From Desulforhopalus sp. IMCC35007 (GTDB lineage Bacteria; Desulfobacterota; Desulfobulbia; Desulfobulbales; Desulfocapsaceae): a DNA stretch of 35,566 nt. A model generated the notes under the pieces. The model made no database searches. It was not told where the DNA came from and saw only the letters and a program-made list of their open reading frames with translations. Shown here in pieces: positions 25,731 to 33,081 of this stretch. Made by a program: the position numbers and the translations under genes. The stretch lies in assembly GCF_005116575.1 (NCBI RefSeq), contig NZ_SWCN01000038.1:1-35566 (forward strand), in the 5' to 3' direction. The stretch's first letter is position 1. Each line of letters starts with the position of its first letter.

Positions 25731-25904
25731 TTACGTTAAACCCATCTCTTTTTCCAACTGATCAATTTCGTTTTGCAGTTTTTTCTTTTCAGCATCAGTC
25801 AGCTGGCTATTGCTCAGTTGCTGTCGCATGCCAAGAAGCCGCATCTCCGTCCTGTAATCGACACAGGTATACTTCAATATTTTGTTTGGTTTTTTATCAG
25901 TCAT
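25731..25904 (-). CDS. Small conserved-type protein, 57 residues
   Basis: A 57-codon frame runs from ATG 25904 to TAA 25731. The product starts MTDKKPNKILKYTCVDYRTE, continues MRLLGMRQQL and ends EKEMGLT. Its composition is that of a real soluble helical protein: a basic N-terminus, one Cys in a KYTCVDYRTEM segment, then a Lys/Glu/Gln-rich amphipathic helix (TDAEKKKLQNEIDQLEKE). I believe similar short proteins occur widely in sulfate-reducing Deltaproteobacteria, but I recall no function. The start has no Shine-Dalgarno sequence, and the gene is convergent with the DMT transporter. Confidence 0.65.
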   Translation of the reverse strand: MTDKKPNKILKYTCVDYRTEMRLLGMRQQLSNSQLTDAEKKKLQNEIDQLEKEMGLT

Positions 25905-26131
25905 ATTATGTATATGAGTAATTCGCTGCTTACTTCAAGCAGCAAATAAACGCAGCTCCCCCCTGTAGTCTTGTTACTTTTTTACGATACGCTGCCCGGT
26001 AGTTTCTCCATATACTTAGGAAGAAAATTGTACATTCTTTTCAATCACACATAAGGCTGCAGGCCACGAAAGGGGTATTCTCAAACGACAAGTCTCCTTC
26101 AATACAGACATATTTACTCTCCCTTATGTGT

Positions 26132-26320
26132 TCAGTGTACACTCTCGCCACGCTTCCTTCCCTTTTTCAAAACCGTCCACCGATACTTTGTGCAGCGTAT
26201 GCCACCATAAATTAGTACCATTGAAAAAGTACAGGCATGAAGTCGCCAGATTCTGGGCATTTTTTGCATTTCTTCTTCAGATAAATGCGCAGACTGTGGT
26301 GATTGTACCTGCTCGCTCAT
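26132..26320 (-). CDS. Possible small ORF (62 residues), unrecognised
   Basis: The frame starts MSEQVQSPQSAHLSEEEMQK and ends in a very basic tail (KYRWTVLKKGRKRGESVH). AAGGG lies directly upstream of the ATG. The ATG overlaps, as ATGA, the stop of an upstream 50-codon frame (26317-26469) that follows a strong GGAGGT, an arrangement typical of translational coupling. I do not recognise the product. The middle region reads equally well in a second frame, which contains CKKCPESGDF, so it may be a decayed gene. Confidence 0.25.
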   Translation of the reverse strand: MSEQVQSPQSAHLSEEEMQKMPRIWRLHACTFSMVLIYGGIRCTKYRWTVLKKGRKRGESVH

Positions 26321-26371
26321 GCCCTTGTAAAATCTAACACCTTATAATACAGATCTGCATAATCCGTAATT

Positions 26372-26473
26372 TTAGCAAAACTTGCGATCCGAGAACTCAA
26401 CAAAAACCATCTCAGTCCCACAACTGACTCTACCATCTGCCGGTATAAGCTCAACAAACTTTCCAGCAATCAT
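26372..26473 (-). CDS. Very small ORF (33 residues) behind a near-ideal ribosome binding site
   Basis: ATG 26473 lies four bases after GGAGGT (26478-26483, minus strand), one of the best Shine-Dalgarno sequences in the window. The product begins MIAGKFVELIPADGRVSCGT and ends FSDRKFC. Starting four bases later, a TTG opens a second frame of 50 residues (26317-26469) ending DFTRA, whose stop overlaps the next small ORF. Either frame could be the real product, or the site may be a relic of a lost gene. No family is recognised. Confidence 0.35.
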   Translation of the reverse strand: MIAGKFVELIPADGRVSCGTEMVFVEFSDRKFC

Positions 26474-26573
26474 TTGCACCTCCCCCCACCGCAACCTTAG
26501 ACATGCTCTTAAATATCATTTATTTACCTAAACACCTTGTTTCACAAAACAACTTCATATTGCTTCGGAAAAG

Positions 26574-26705
26574 GTGATCGCAGCAGCTATCAAACGTTGG
26601 GGTGTAAAAAGAATCAATAGTTATAGTGGCAGAGGTCTTATTTCTATTGTAGATGACAAGGCTGCAGGCCGAACATTTTCAACCGAGATAAAATATCAAA
26701 TATAG
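26574..26705 (+). pseudogene. Small ORF or 3' gene remnant, coding-like
   Basis: The frame is open from 26532, after an in-frame stop, to TAG at 26703-26705. The residues look like real protein: IAAAIKRWGVKRINSYSGRG, then LISIVDDKAAGRTFSTEIKYQ. There is no ATG; GTG 26574, with GGAA just upstream, is the only usual start and gives 43 residues. It ends 17 nt before the 195-aa gene, as in an operon. It is either a genuine small gene or the C-terminal remnant of a decayed one. I do not recognise the family. Confidence 0.3.
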
Positions 26706-26722
26706 AGTCAGGACCACCCTTT

Positions 26723-27310
26723 ATGAATACAGAAACAATAGATGCAATCGTAGAATATTTAAAACAAATGGCAGCAAACTTCACCGCCAGTGATAGCGCA
26801 GGTCTGAGAGGAATGAAACAAGGACTTGATGAATATGTGGAAAAGGTAAGCTCCCAGATACCTGAACAGTCCAGAAGTGTCACCAACAGGGAATTTGAGA
26901 AATGCAGGCGGTGTGCCCATGACTGGATCAAGGTATATACTGATTCCGCCTTTCACCCGGGAGATAGAACGGATATACTGCGGGAAGAGGCTATGGAGTT
27001 CTTTTTTAGCGTGGAGGAAAAGATCGTGGCCGTGCAAAAGAAATTTTTCCTCCTTGGGATGATCGATGAACTGCTCACCCCCGGCACGCCTTTGAGTCAA
27101 AAAGAAAGGGATGCAAAGGTTGCCAAGTCCAGAATCAGAATTCTTGCAAGAGAACAGGGAGTAACCACAAGCTGTAAAGATACGAACGAACAAACCCCAG
27201 ACGGGATGGTCACAAGGCGTCTCTGGTTCTTTGGTGACGAGCGGAATTTTCTTCAATCAAGCGAGGTGGGCCTCAATGACCAGGAAGCCCTGGATTATCT
27301 GCTGCAATAG
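26723..27310 (+). CDS. Uncharacterised soluble protein, 195 residues
   Basis: There is no signal peptide or membrane segment. The protein is predominantly helical and charged. Visible features are a CRRC pair (KCRRCAHDWIK, about residues 60-70), an amphipathic helix around 85-115 (EEAMEFFFSVEEKIVAVQKKF), and a C-terminal segment (RRLWFFGDERNFLQSSEVGL). I do not recognise a family. The ATG has only a weak GGA about 12 bases upstream. The pseudouridine synthase gene follows after 39 nt on the same strand, so the two may be co-transcribed. Confidence 0.65.
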   Translation: MNTETIDAIVEYLKQMAANFTASDSAGLRGMKQGLDEYVEKVSSQIPEQSRSVTNREFEKCRRCAHDWIKVYTDSAFHPGDRTDILREEAMEFFFSVEEKIVAVQKKFFLLGMIDELLTPGTPLSQKERDAKVAKSRIRILAREQGVTTSCKDTNEQTPDGMVTRRLWFFGDERNFLQSSEVGLNDQEALDYLLQ

Positions 27311-27349
27311 CTCCCCTCATCACAGCACAAAACTTACAAGGAAGCAGAC

Positions 27350-28234
27350 ATGGGAATCTCACCCGGTTCATCAATAGTATCACTGCCGGAAATTGATGGG
27401 CCCACTCCTACCCTCATTGAGTTTCTAAGTGCTCGATTCCCCCATGTTTCCAAGAATATCTGGCTCCAGCGTATTGAAACGGGAAAGATCCTGACAGAAG
27501 GGGGAAATCCGGTCACCCTGAACACTCCCTATGCCCCTAACACCCGACTCTTTTACTTTAGAGAGGTGGAAGATGAGCCTAGCATCCCTTTTAAAGAAAA
27601 GATCATCTTTATCAGTGACCATCTCATTGTGGTCTGCAAACCCCATTTTCTCCCCGTCACCCCATCGGGTCCCTATGTTCTGGAAACAGTCATCAACAGG
27701 ATCAAAGAAAAAACGGGCAATCCTTCTATCTCTCCCATCAACCGCATTGACAGGGAAACCGCCGGACTGGTGCTCCTCTCCAGTAACAAAGAAACAAGGG
27801 GATGCTATCAGCAATTGTTCATGGAAGGTCGGGTACAAAAGACCTATGAGGCGGTCGTACACTACCAGAACGCCTCAGAGAAGAGGGAATGGCTGGTGGA
27901 AAACAGAATTGAAACAGCAAAGCCCTGGTTTCTGATGAAATGTTGTCCAGGCCAGACCAATGCCAGGTCAAAGCTCAAACTGGTCAGGAGCAACGGGGCA
28001 AAGGCGCTTTTTACACTCTCACCACTTACCGGGAAAAAGCATCAGCTACGCGTTCATCTGAGCGACCTTGGATTTCCCATCGTCAACGACCGTTATTACC
28101 CACAACTGCTGCCCGAGAAATCCCTGGATTTTGATCATCCTCTCCAGCTCCTTTCAAAAAAAATTGAATTTCGCGATCCAATCAGTGGGTGTAAACTGGC
28201 ATTTGAGTCTGACAGACCTCTGCAAACATTCTAA
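27350..28234 (+). CDS. RluA-family pseudouridine synthase
   Basis: This family isomerises uridine to pseudouridine in rRNA or tRNA. An N-terminal S4-like segment (about residues 20-65) precedes the catalytic domain. The catalytic Asp is Asp134 in NRIDRETAGLVLLS. Later family elements are GRVQKTYEAVV, LSPLTGKKHQLRVHL and LGFPIVNDRYYP. In most RluA proteins the residue three before the catalytic Asp is His (HRIDR); here it is Asn. At 294 residues the length is normal. The ATG has AAGGA eight bases upstream. The target uridine cannot be deduced. Confidence 0.9.
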   Translation: MGISPGSSIVSLPEIDGPTPTLIEFLSARFPHVSKNIWLQRIETGKILTEGGNPVTLNTPYAPNTRLFYFREVEDEPSIPFKEKIIFISDHLIVVCKPHFLPVTPSGPYVLETVINRIKEKTGNPSISPINRIDRETAGLVLLSSNKETRGCYQQLFMEGRVQKTYEAVVHYQNASEKREWLVENRIETAKPWFLMKCCPGQTNARSKLKLVRSNGAKALFTLSPLTGKKHQLRVHLSDLGFPIVNDRYYPQLLPEKSLDFDHPLQLLSKKIEFRDPISGCKLAFESDRPLQTF

Positions 28235-28384
28235 AACACCCTTCTGCAGGCCGTGGCCCCATAACGCCTGGAATTCTTGAGGTATCTGAACATGACAAAG
28301 CCTTAGATGTGATGCATACTCTTATTTGAGGTTTGCATATATGAATGTAAAAATGTCAGCAGCTATTTTCTGGGAGACAGCACT

Positions 28385-28933
28385 ATGGGCATTAAAGACA
28401 AAGAGAAATGGGATGCAAGGTATCTGGAAAATACGGAAATCAAGCCCCCATCAGAACTACTGACAGCTTTCATAGAACATGCACCTCTCGGAAGGGCACT
28501 GGATATAGCCTGCGGGAACGGGAGAAACAGTCTGTTCATGGAGAAGATGGGTTTTACCGTTGACGCGGTGGACATATCAAGTGTTGCCCTCCAGGGTCTT
28601 GCAGCCCATACGAAAAATGTAAATCCAATCTGTAAGGACCTTGACGACTGGGCTATTCCTGAAAACAGTTACGAACTCATTGTCAATATCCGTTTTTTAG
28701 ACCGCCGACTCATTCCCATGATAGAAAAAGCACTTAAACCCGGCGGCCTGCTCATATTTGAATCTTTCACAAACGGCAAGGATGACAGGTTCTGTCTTGC
28801 AGCCAATGAACTCCTCAGTGCCTTTGCCTCCCTTCACATCCTCTATTACGAAGAAAAAAAGATAGAGGACTCCCATAGATTTAAAAAGACCGCCTCACTT
28901 GTGGCTATAAAAGAGGAACTGAACAATGGTTAG
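28385..28933 (+). CDS. SAM-dependent methyltransferase, class I, small
   Basis: The 182-residue protein has motif I ALDIACGNGRNSLFMEKMG at about 38-56, followed by the acidic loop VDAVDIS of motif II, motif IV YELIVNIRFLDRR and the post-IV segment KALKPGGLLIFESFTNG. The layout resembles TehB-like or UbiE-like methyltransferases without an extra substrate domain. No substrate can be named. The ATG follows GGGAGACA by five bases. It is convergent with the universal stress protein gene, only 11 nt from it. Confidence 0.88.
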   Translation: MGIKDKEKWDARYLENTEIKPPSELLTAFIEHAPLGRALDIACGNGRNSLFMEKMGFTVDAVDISSVALQGLAAHTKNVNPICKDLDDWAIPENSYELIVNIRFLDRRLIPMIEKALKPGGLLIFESFTNGKDDRFCLAANELLSAFASLHILYYEEKKIEDSHRFKKTASLVAIKEELNNG

Positions 28934-28944
28934 CGTCGCACCTC

Positions 28945-29826
28945 CTATGGACAGCACCAGAGTGATATTTTGTTGGTTTTTTCTATGAGCTTTCCTGCAG
29001 TCCCTCCTGAGAGATTAATGGACTTGAGCAAGCCCTCTTTGACTCCATGCAGACCAAAGGCGATGGCTGCAAAACTGCCTTTTTCAGCAAAATTCATTAT
29101 AGTGGCAGGAATACTCAGCCCCCAACTCGTAGCGGTATGAATTCTGTCATCGGAGATTCCATGTTCATACAGCTCCGCTTTGGCCTCTTGGAAAATCACA
29201 TCAGCATCTCTGCCCGTACCACTCTGGGCATTGAACAGGGTGATTGAGTGCTGGGGTTGTTTGGAAAGAATATAGCCGACATGATCTACGGCTCTCAGTG
29301 CATTTTTAGACCCGTCAACGCAGACAAGAACATTTCTGCGCCCCTCTTCCGGCTCAGGACAAATCCACAAAGGTGTCGACAGGGCCTTACCCCGGATTAT
29401 CTCCTTGGCAGTTTCATCGCCCGGTCGTTCAAAAAATGATTGCAGGGTGTAGGATGCCCGTTTTCCAAGGACAATGGCGTCGTAGAGTCCCTTGGACGCC
29501 TCACTGAGTATATCTGTCACCTTCCCATACTGTTCAGCGTAGGTTTTTGTCACAATCTGGTCCACCGACATCGAGCTTTGGGAAAGCATGGCTCGTGCTT
29601 TTTCCAATGCCTGTTTCGCTCCTACGGTGAGCTTACCGTTCAGCTTATCCTCCGGATTTTCCCAGGTTTCCAGCAGGGTGGCATTCATACTTTGGGAATC
29701 CATGCGGCAGATATGAAGAAGTGTAACCTGATGCTCGGAGAGCTTTTGAAAAAATGAACAGAGGAAACCAACTCCTGTAAGATGTGCACTATCAAAACTT
29801 ACCGTGACCAGAAAATGTTTTTTCAT
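28945..29826 (-). CDS. Universal stress protein, tandem Usp domains
   Basis: The 293-residue cytoplasmic protein contains two UspA-like domains, about 1-150 and 160-293. Both start with a strand of the Usp type (KHFLVTVSFDSAHLTG; RNVLVCVDGSKNALRA). The ATP-binding motif (G-2x-G-9x-G-S/T) is altered in domain two, which reads GLHG, then a 13-residue stretch, then GT. In domain one the glycines are mostly lost (LGKRASYTLQSFF), so ATP binding may be weak or absent there. Such proteins respond to energy or redox stress. AGAGGA precedes the ATG at good spacing. Confidence 0.9.
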   Translation of the reverse strand: MKKHFLVTVSFDSAHLTGVGFLCSFFQKLSEHQVTLLHICRMDSQSMNATLLETWENPEDKLNGKLTVGAKQALEKARAMLSQSSMSVDQIVTKTYAEQYGKVTDILSEASKGLYDAIVLGKRASYTLQSFFERPGDETAKEIIRGKALSTPLWICPEPEEGRRNVLVCVDGSKNALRAVDHVGYILSKQPQHSITLFNAQSGTGRDADVIFQEAKAELYEHGISDDRIHTATSWGLSIPATIMNFAEKGSFAAIAFGLHGVKEGLLKSINLSGGTAGKLIEKTNKISLWCCP

Positions 29827-29924
29827 GTTTGTCCTCTTTTATTTATCCTCTTATGTTTGAGCTATCATCAACACTATATCGTCGGGAAATACTGACCTAT
29901 AGGGCAACTCCGCACAACGGTAGT

Positions 29925-30641
29925 TTACTGCCCGGTCTGGTAAGGAAAACCTTGCTGGGCCCAGTCGTACACACCGTATCGGAGATTATAAATCCGCTTA
30001 AACCCCTGATCAGCCAGAATCTTCGCAGCCACTGTTGAACGGTTACCTGTTGCACAGTAGACAAAGATGTCCTCATGTTTTTTTGATTCCAGTTCTGATA
30101 TCCGCCCCTGCAACTCCTGGATGGGGACGAGATAGGTTCCCTCTACATGAAATTGCTGGTATTCTTCGGGAGTTCGTACATCAAGAATAAACGGGTCAAT
30201 ATTTTTAAGCAACTCCACCGCCTCCTCTGCTGTCAGCTCGATATAATTTGGCCGGACAAGATCTATAACCTCAATCCTGCCACCACCTGTATCAAGTTTA
30301 AAAGTATAACTGCCAACCGCCTTCATCTTAAAGAAAGGAGCTTTTTCCGGCTGGGGAAAGATAATATTCGAATAATTCAACTCCGGCATTGAAAAGGTCT
30401 GCTGACCAAACCTTTCAGGATATAAAAATTTAATATAGTCACCCCGATATACAGTGAATCTTTGAGTTGTTTCAGCAGGATCTAACTCAAGTAGACGATA
30501 ACCGTTAATGACCTCTCCTGAAACAGTCTCCACTTTTTCAGCATGACTGAAAACCGCGAGCGCCCCTATCAGTAAAACGGCAAGCAAGCTATGCCGGACC
30601 AAGACTTTAATCATTTGTATTTTATGCATTTTTATAATCAT
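29925..30641 (-). CDS. Exported cupredoxin-like/rhodanese fusion protein
   Basis: The start at ATG 30641 is supported by GGAG four bases upstream and gives an export signal (MIIKMHKIQ, then VLVRHSLLAVLLIGALAVF, cut near SHA). The longest frame would begin at 30734 with 31 more residues. Residues of roughly 30-125 form a beta-rich domain reminiscent of a cupredoxin (GDYIKFLYPERFG, VGSYTFKLDTGGGRIEVI), without an obvious complete copper-ligand set. The C-terminal rhodanese domain has FILDVRTPEEY and the active loop CATGNRS, with the catalytic Cys at about residue 196. Location should be periplasmic. Sulfur transfer or thiosulfate metabolism is possible; no partners are adjacent. Confidence 0.82.
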   Translation of the reverse strand: MIIKMHKIQMIKVLVRHSLLAVLLIGALAVFSHAEKVETVSGEVINGYRLLELDPAETTQRFTVYRGDYIKFLYPERFGQQTFSMPELNYSNIIFPQPEKAPFFKMKAVGSYTFKLDTGGGRIEVIDLVRPNYIELTAEEAVELLKNIDPFILDVRTPEEYQQFHVEGTYLVPIQELQGRISELESKKHEDIFVYCATGNRSTVAAKILADQGFKRIYNLRYGVYDWAQQGFPYQTGQ

Positions 30642-31345
30642 CTGACTCCATGTATTGAAGATTCGTTTAACACTGTAGCCCCAAGGGACCATCTGGAAAA
30701 TGTACTCCACCAAAAATATAAGTAAGCTCAGCACAAAAGGCCAGCGGACATTACATTACCACGCTGTAGCAGGAGAAAAAGGGAGAGTACTTTTTCAACC
30801 GTTAAACTCTGGCAACAAAGAGGATGTCCTTTTTTCCAAAATGTAGCTTTTTGTTCAGGCTTTTTTGCCACAAGAGAAATGAAAATCATATGTAACGAAA
30901 TTTATTTCATTCACGCCAAACAACTCCTAACCACTGATTTTAGGACTTTTTATTTATTTACTAGGCTTTTAATCCAATGTTTTTTTGAGCCATGACAAAT
31001 ATTTCATTGCACATTCCAGAAAATAGGCTATTGTGTGGCTCACATGTAGACCAACTCCATGAAAGCGTCGCCCTTCAGGTCGTCCTCGGTAACCTCATCG
31101 TTATAGAGCGTCATTACCTCCACAGAAGTTCACAGAGCTTACATAGATCGGAAAACATCTAACAAGAGAGAGCTGGAGAAATAGTGTTTTCATACCAGCC
31201 CCTGCAGAACTATAGAGTAAATTCTGCATGATTTAAGAGCAAAGCACTCTACACAGCAGTATATTTAAACTGTAGAATCAAAATGATTGTGCAGTCTAAG
31301 TAACCAGTAACATTTGGTTGCTTATATGAATTACAATGGAGTTTT
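30642..31345. other. 700-bp region upstream of the helicase gene
   Basis: An AT-rich region between divergent genes. It contains a short coding-like fragment on the minus strand (31040-31114), described separately, and complementary 7-mers TGAGCCA (30986-30992) and TGGCTCA (31036-31042). The bases before the helicase ATG give TGGAG at good spacing. A long untranslated leader for a cold-responsive helicase is possible, but I could not locate its promoter. Confidence 0.5.
31040..31114 (-). pseudogene. Coding-like fragment, 24 codons
   Basis: The frame from ATG 31114 to TGA 31040 encodes MTLYNDEVTEDDLKGDAFME followed by LVYM. The acidic, well-balanced composition looks like the C-terminus of a real protein. 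GGAGG lies only two bases before the ATG, which is too close for efficient initiation. An in-frame TGA lies 18 nt upstream. Probably a gene remnant; a tiny peptide is the alternative. Confidence 0.25.
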
Positions 31346-32620
31346 ATGAGTTTTAAAGAGTTTAAGTTTCACCCGATGATTGAAGCGGGCATTAATGCCT
31401 GCGGATATACCAGTCCCACCCCAATTCAACAACAGACTATTCCCCCTATCCTTGCCGGAAATGATATATTAGGCCTTGCACAGACAGGAACCGGAAAAAC
31501 CGCAGCTTTTGTCCTTCCCATTTTACAGCGGTTATTAGACGGTCCACGAAAAAAGATACGCGCCCTTATCGTTGCCCCGACAAGAGAACTTGCCGAACAA
31601 ATTAATGAAAACATCATAGCGATGTCGGCACAGACCGGTCTGAAAAGCATTGTGGTATATGGCGGTGTTGGTCGTAATCCTCAGATACAGGGGCTTCGTT
31701 CAGGAGCAGAAATAGTTGTAGCATGTCCTGGCAGGTTGCTGGATCTCCTCAGGGAAAAAGGTGTCAGCCTGTCCACAGTGGAAACGCTGGTCCTTGATGA
31801 AGCTGATCATATGTTTGACAAGGGTTTTCTTCCAGATATACGACGCATCGTCAATCAACTTCCCAGAAAACGTCAGTCTCTTGTTTTTTCTGCGACAATG
31901 CCAAACGAGATCCGTCATTTAGCAGAAGAGATCCTCTACAAACCGGTTACCGTGCAGATCAATCACACGCTCCCGGCTCCTACGATCTCACACGCCCTCT
32001 TCCAGGTAGGCCGTCCACAGAAAACTGAGCTACTGATTAAGCTCATTGTCGAGCAGGACATGACAAGTACTGTGGTCTTTACCCGAACAAAACATAAGGC
32101 AAAAAGCCTTGCTCTCCAGCTGCAAAAAGCAGGACACAAGGCAGCATCGCTGCAGGGAAACCTTTCCCAGTCTAATCGCCAGAGAGCAATGGATGGTTTC
32201 CGTGACGGGACCTTCTCAGTACTTGTGGCAACCGACATAGCAGCGCGGGGAATTGATGTCTCCGGCATCTCCCACGTCATAAACTATGATGTCCCTGATA
32301 CCGCAGAAACATATACCCACAGAACAGGACGTACAGGTCGAGCAGAAAAAAGTGGTATGGCTATCACTTTCGCCGACCATGATGACCTGAAAATGATTTC
32401 TCAAATAGAGAGAAATTTAGGGAAAAAGATGAGTAGACCGATGGGTCTCTCCTCCCTACCTCCCTCTTCTGACGTGACAAGGGAGCAACCTTCACTCAGA
32501 GCAGCACACAAAGAGGCCGGCCCCAAGAGCAGAAACACTTCCAGATCTTCTGCAAAAAGCAGTCGCAAGAAGAGTGCTGGATTCGATTTTGGTATAAACA
32601 ACAATCGCAAACAACTGTAG
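31346..32620 (+). CDS. RhlE-type DEAD-box RNA helicase
   Basis: An ATP-dependent RNA helicase with the complete motif set: Q motif (GYTSPTPIQQQTIP), I AQTGTGKT, Ia PTRELAEQ, Ib CPGRLLDLL, II DEAD at residues 151-154, III SAT, IV VVFTRTK, V ATDIAARGID and VI HRTGRTGRAEKSG. The C-terminal 55 residues are Ser/Arg/Lys-rich (SRNTSRSSAKSSRKKSAGF) as in RhlE-like enzymes, and probably bind RNA. The 424-residue length is normal. GGAG sits four bases before the ATG. The CspA-type gene follows after 105 nt; both remodel RNA structure, a typical cold-adaptation pairing. Confidence 0.94.
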   Translation: MSFKEFKFHPMIEAGINACGYTSPTPIQQQTIPPILAGNDILGLAQTGTGKTAAFVLPILQRLLDGPRKKIRALIVAPTRELAEQINENIIAMSAQTGLKSIVVYGGVGRNPQIQGLRSGAEIVVACPGRLLDLLREKGVSLSTVETLVLDEADHMFDKGFLPDIRRIVNQLPRKRQSLVFSATMPNEIRHLAEEILYKPVTVQINHTLPAPTISHALFQVGRPQKTELLIKLIVEQDMTSTVVFTRTKHKAKSLALQLQKAGHKAASLQGNLSQSNRQRAMDGFRDGTFSVLVATDIAARGIDVSGISHVINYDVPDTAETYTHRTGRTGRAEKSGMAITFADHDDLKMISQIERNLGKKMSRPMGLSSLPPSSDVTREQPSLRAAHKEAGPKSRNTSRSSAKSSRKKSAGFDFGINNNRKQL

Positions 32621-32687
32621 TAATTTTTTCTGGATACCCAGATGACCCGTCGGGCAGTCACACGACATGTCCGGCTTTATAACAAAG

Positions 32688-32705
32688 TGGCTCAAGACTG
32701 AGCCA
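32688..32705 (+). promoter_or_regulatory. Hairpin in the leader of the cold-shock gene
   Basis: TGGCTCA (32688-32694) and TGAGCCA (32699-32705) form a 7-bp stem with an AGAC loop. The stem ends seven bases before the AGGAG ribosome binding site of the cspA-like gene. It has no U-tract, so it is not a simple terminator of the helicase gene. It could affect translation start or mRNA stability; this is inference. Confidence 0.4.
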
Positions 32706-32725
32706 AGCACAAAGGAGTAGTACAA

Positions 32726-32926
32726 ATGGCTGAAGGAACAGTAAAGTGGTTTAATGATGCAAAAGGTTTTGGTTTTATCGAGCAAGATGGTGGAAATGAC
32801 GTATTCGTTCATCACACCGCAATTCAGGCAGACGGTTTCAAGTCTCTTGAAGAAGGCGCTCGCGTAACCTTCGAAATCGTTGATGGTCCTAAAGGTCCTG
32901 CTGCAGCGAACGTCGTTCAGCAGTAA
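32726..32926 (+). CDS. CspA-family cold-shock protein
   Basis: The 66-residue protein is a single OB-fold cold-shock domain that binds single-stranded RNA and DNA as an RNA chaperone. Both RNP motifs are intact: RNP1 KGFGFIEQ and RNP2 DVFVHHTAI. It begins [18 protein letters not shown] and ends [10 protein letters not shown], as in typical family members. AGGAG lies eight bases before the ATG. A strong terminator follows. The helicase upstream may share its regulation. Confidence 0.96.
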   Translation: MAEGTVKWFNDAKGFGFIEQDGGNDVFVHHTAIQADGFKSLEEGARVTFEIVDGPKGPAAANVVQQ

Positions 32927-32949
32927 TCCACGCTTTAGATCGTTCTAAG

Positions 32950-32979
32950 CCCCCGCTTTTTTAGCGGGGGTTTTTTTTT
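32950..32979 (+). terminator. Rho-independent terminator after the cold-shock gene
   Basis: CCCCCGCT (32950-32957) and AGCGGGGG (32963-32970) form an 8-bp GC-rich stem with a T5 loop, followed by nine T. This is a textbook terminator, 23 nt after the stop codon. Confidence 0.95.
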
Positions 32980-33081
32980 CCTGTTTTTCATTATCATGCA
33001 TGACCGCTCCAGTGAAAATCAGATTTTCTCAGTTGATGCCAGGAGTTATGTCCTTATGGCATTTTATATGGAACCAATCTC

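Larger units (their letters stand above)
25905..26573. other. Gene-poor stretch with small candidate ORFs only
   Basis: Apart from the small minus-strand ORFs between 26132 and 26473, nothing of normal gene size is present. The 13-mer AAGGCTGCAGGCC occurs at 26053-26065 and again at 26658-26670, near both ends of the gene-poor stretch. No tRNA, terminator or promoter could be assigned with confidence. Confidence 0.5.

Noticed and set aside
26128-26337. 69-codon plus-strand frame
   Set aside because: Opposite to a small minus-strand frame with better start signals; composition not protein-like.
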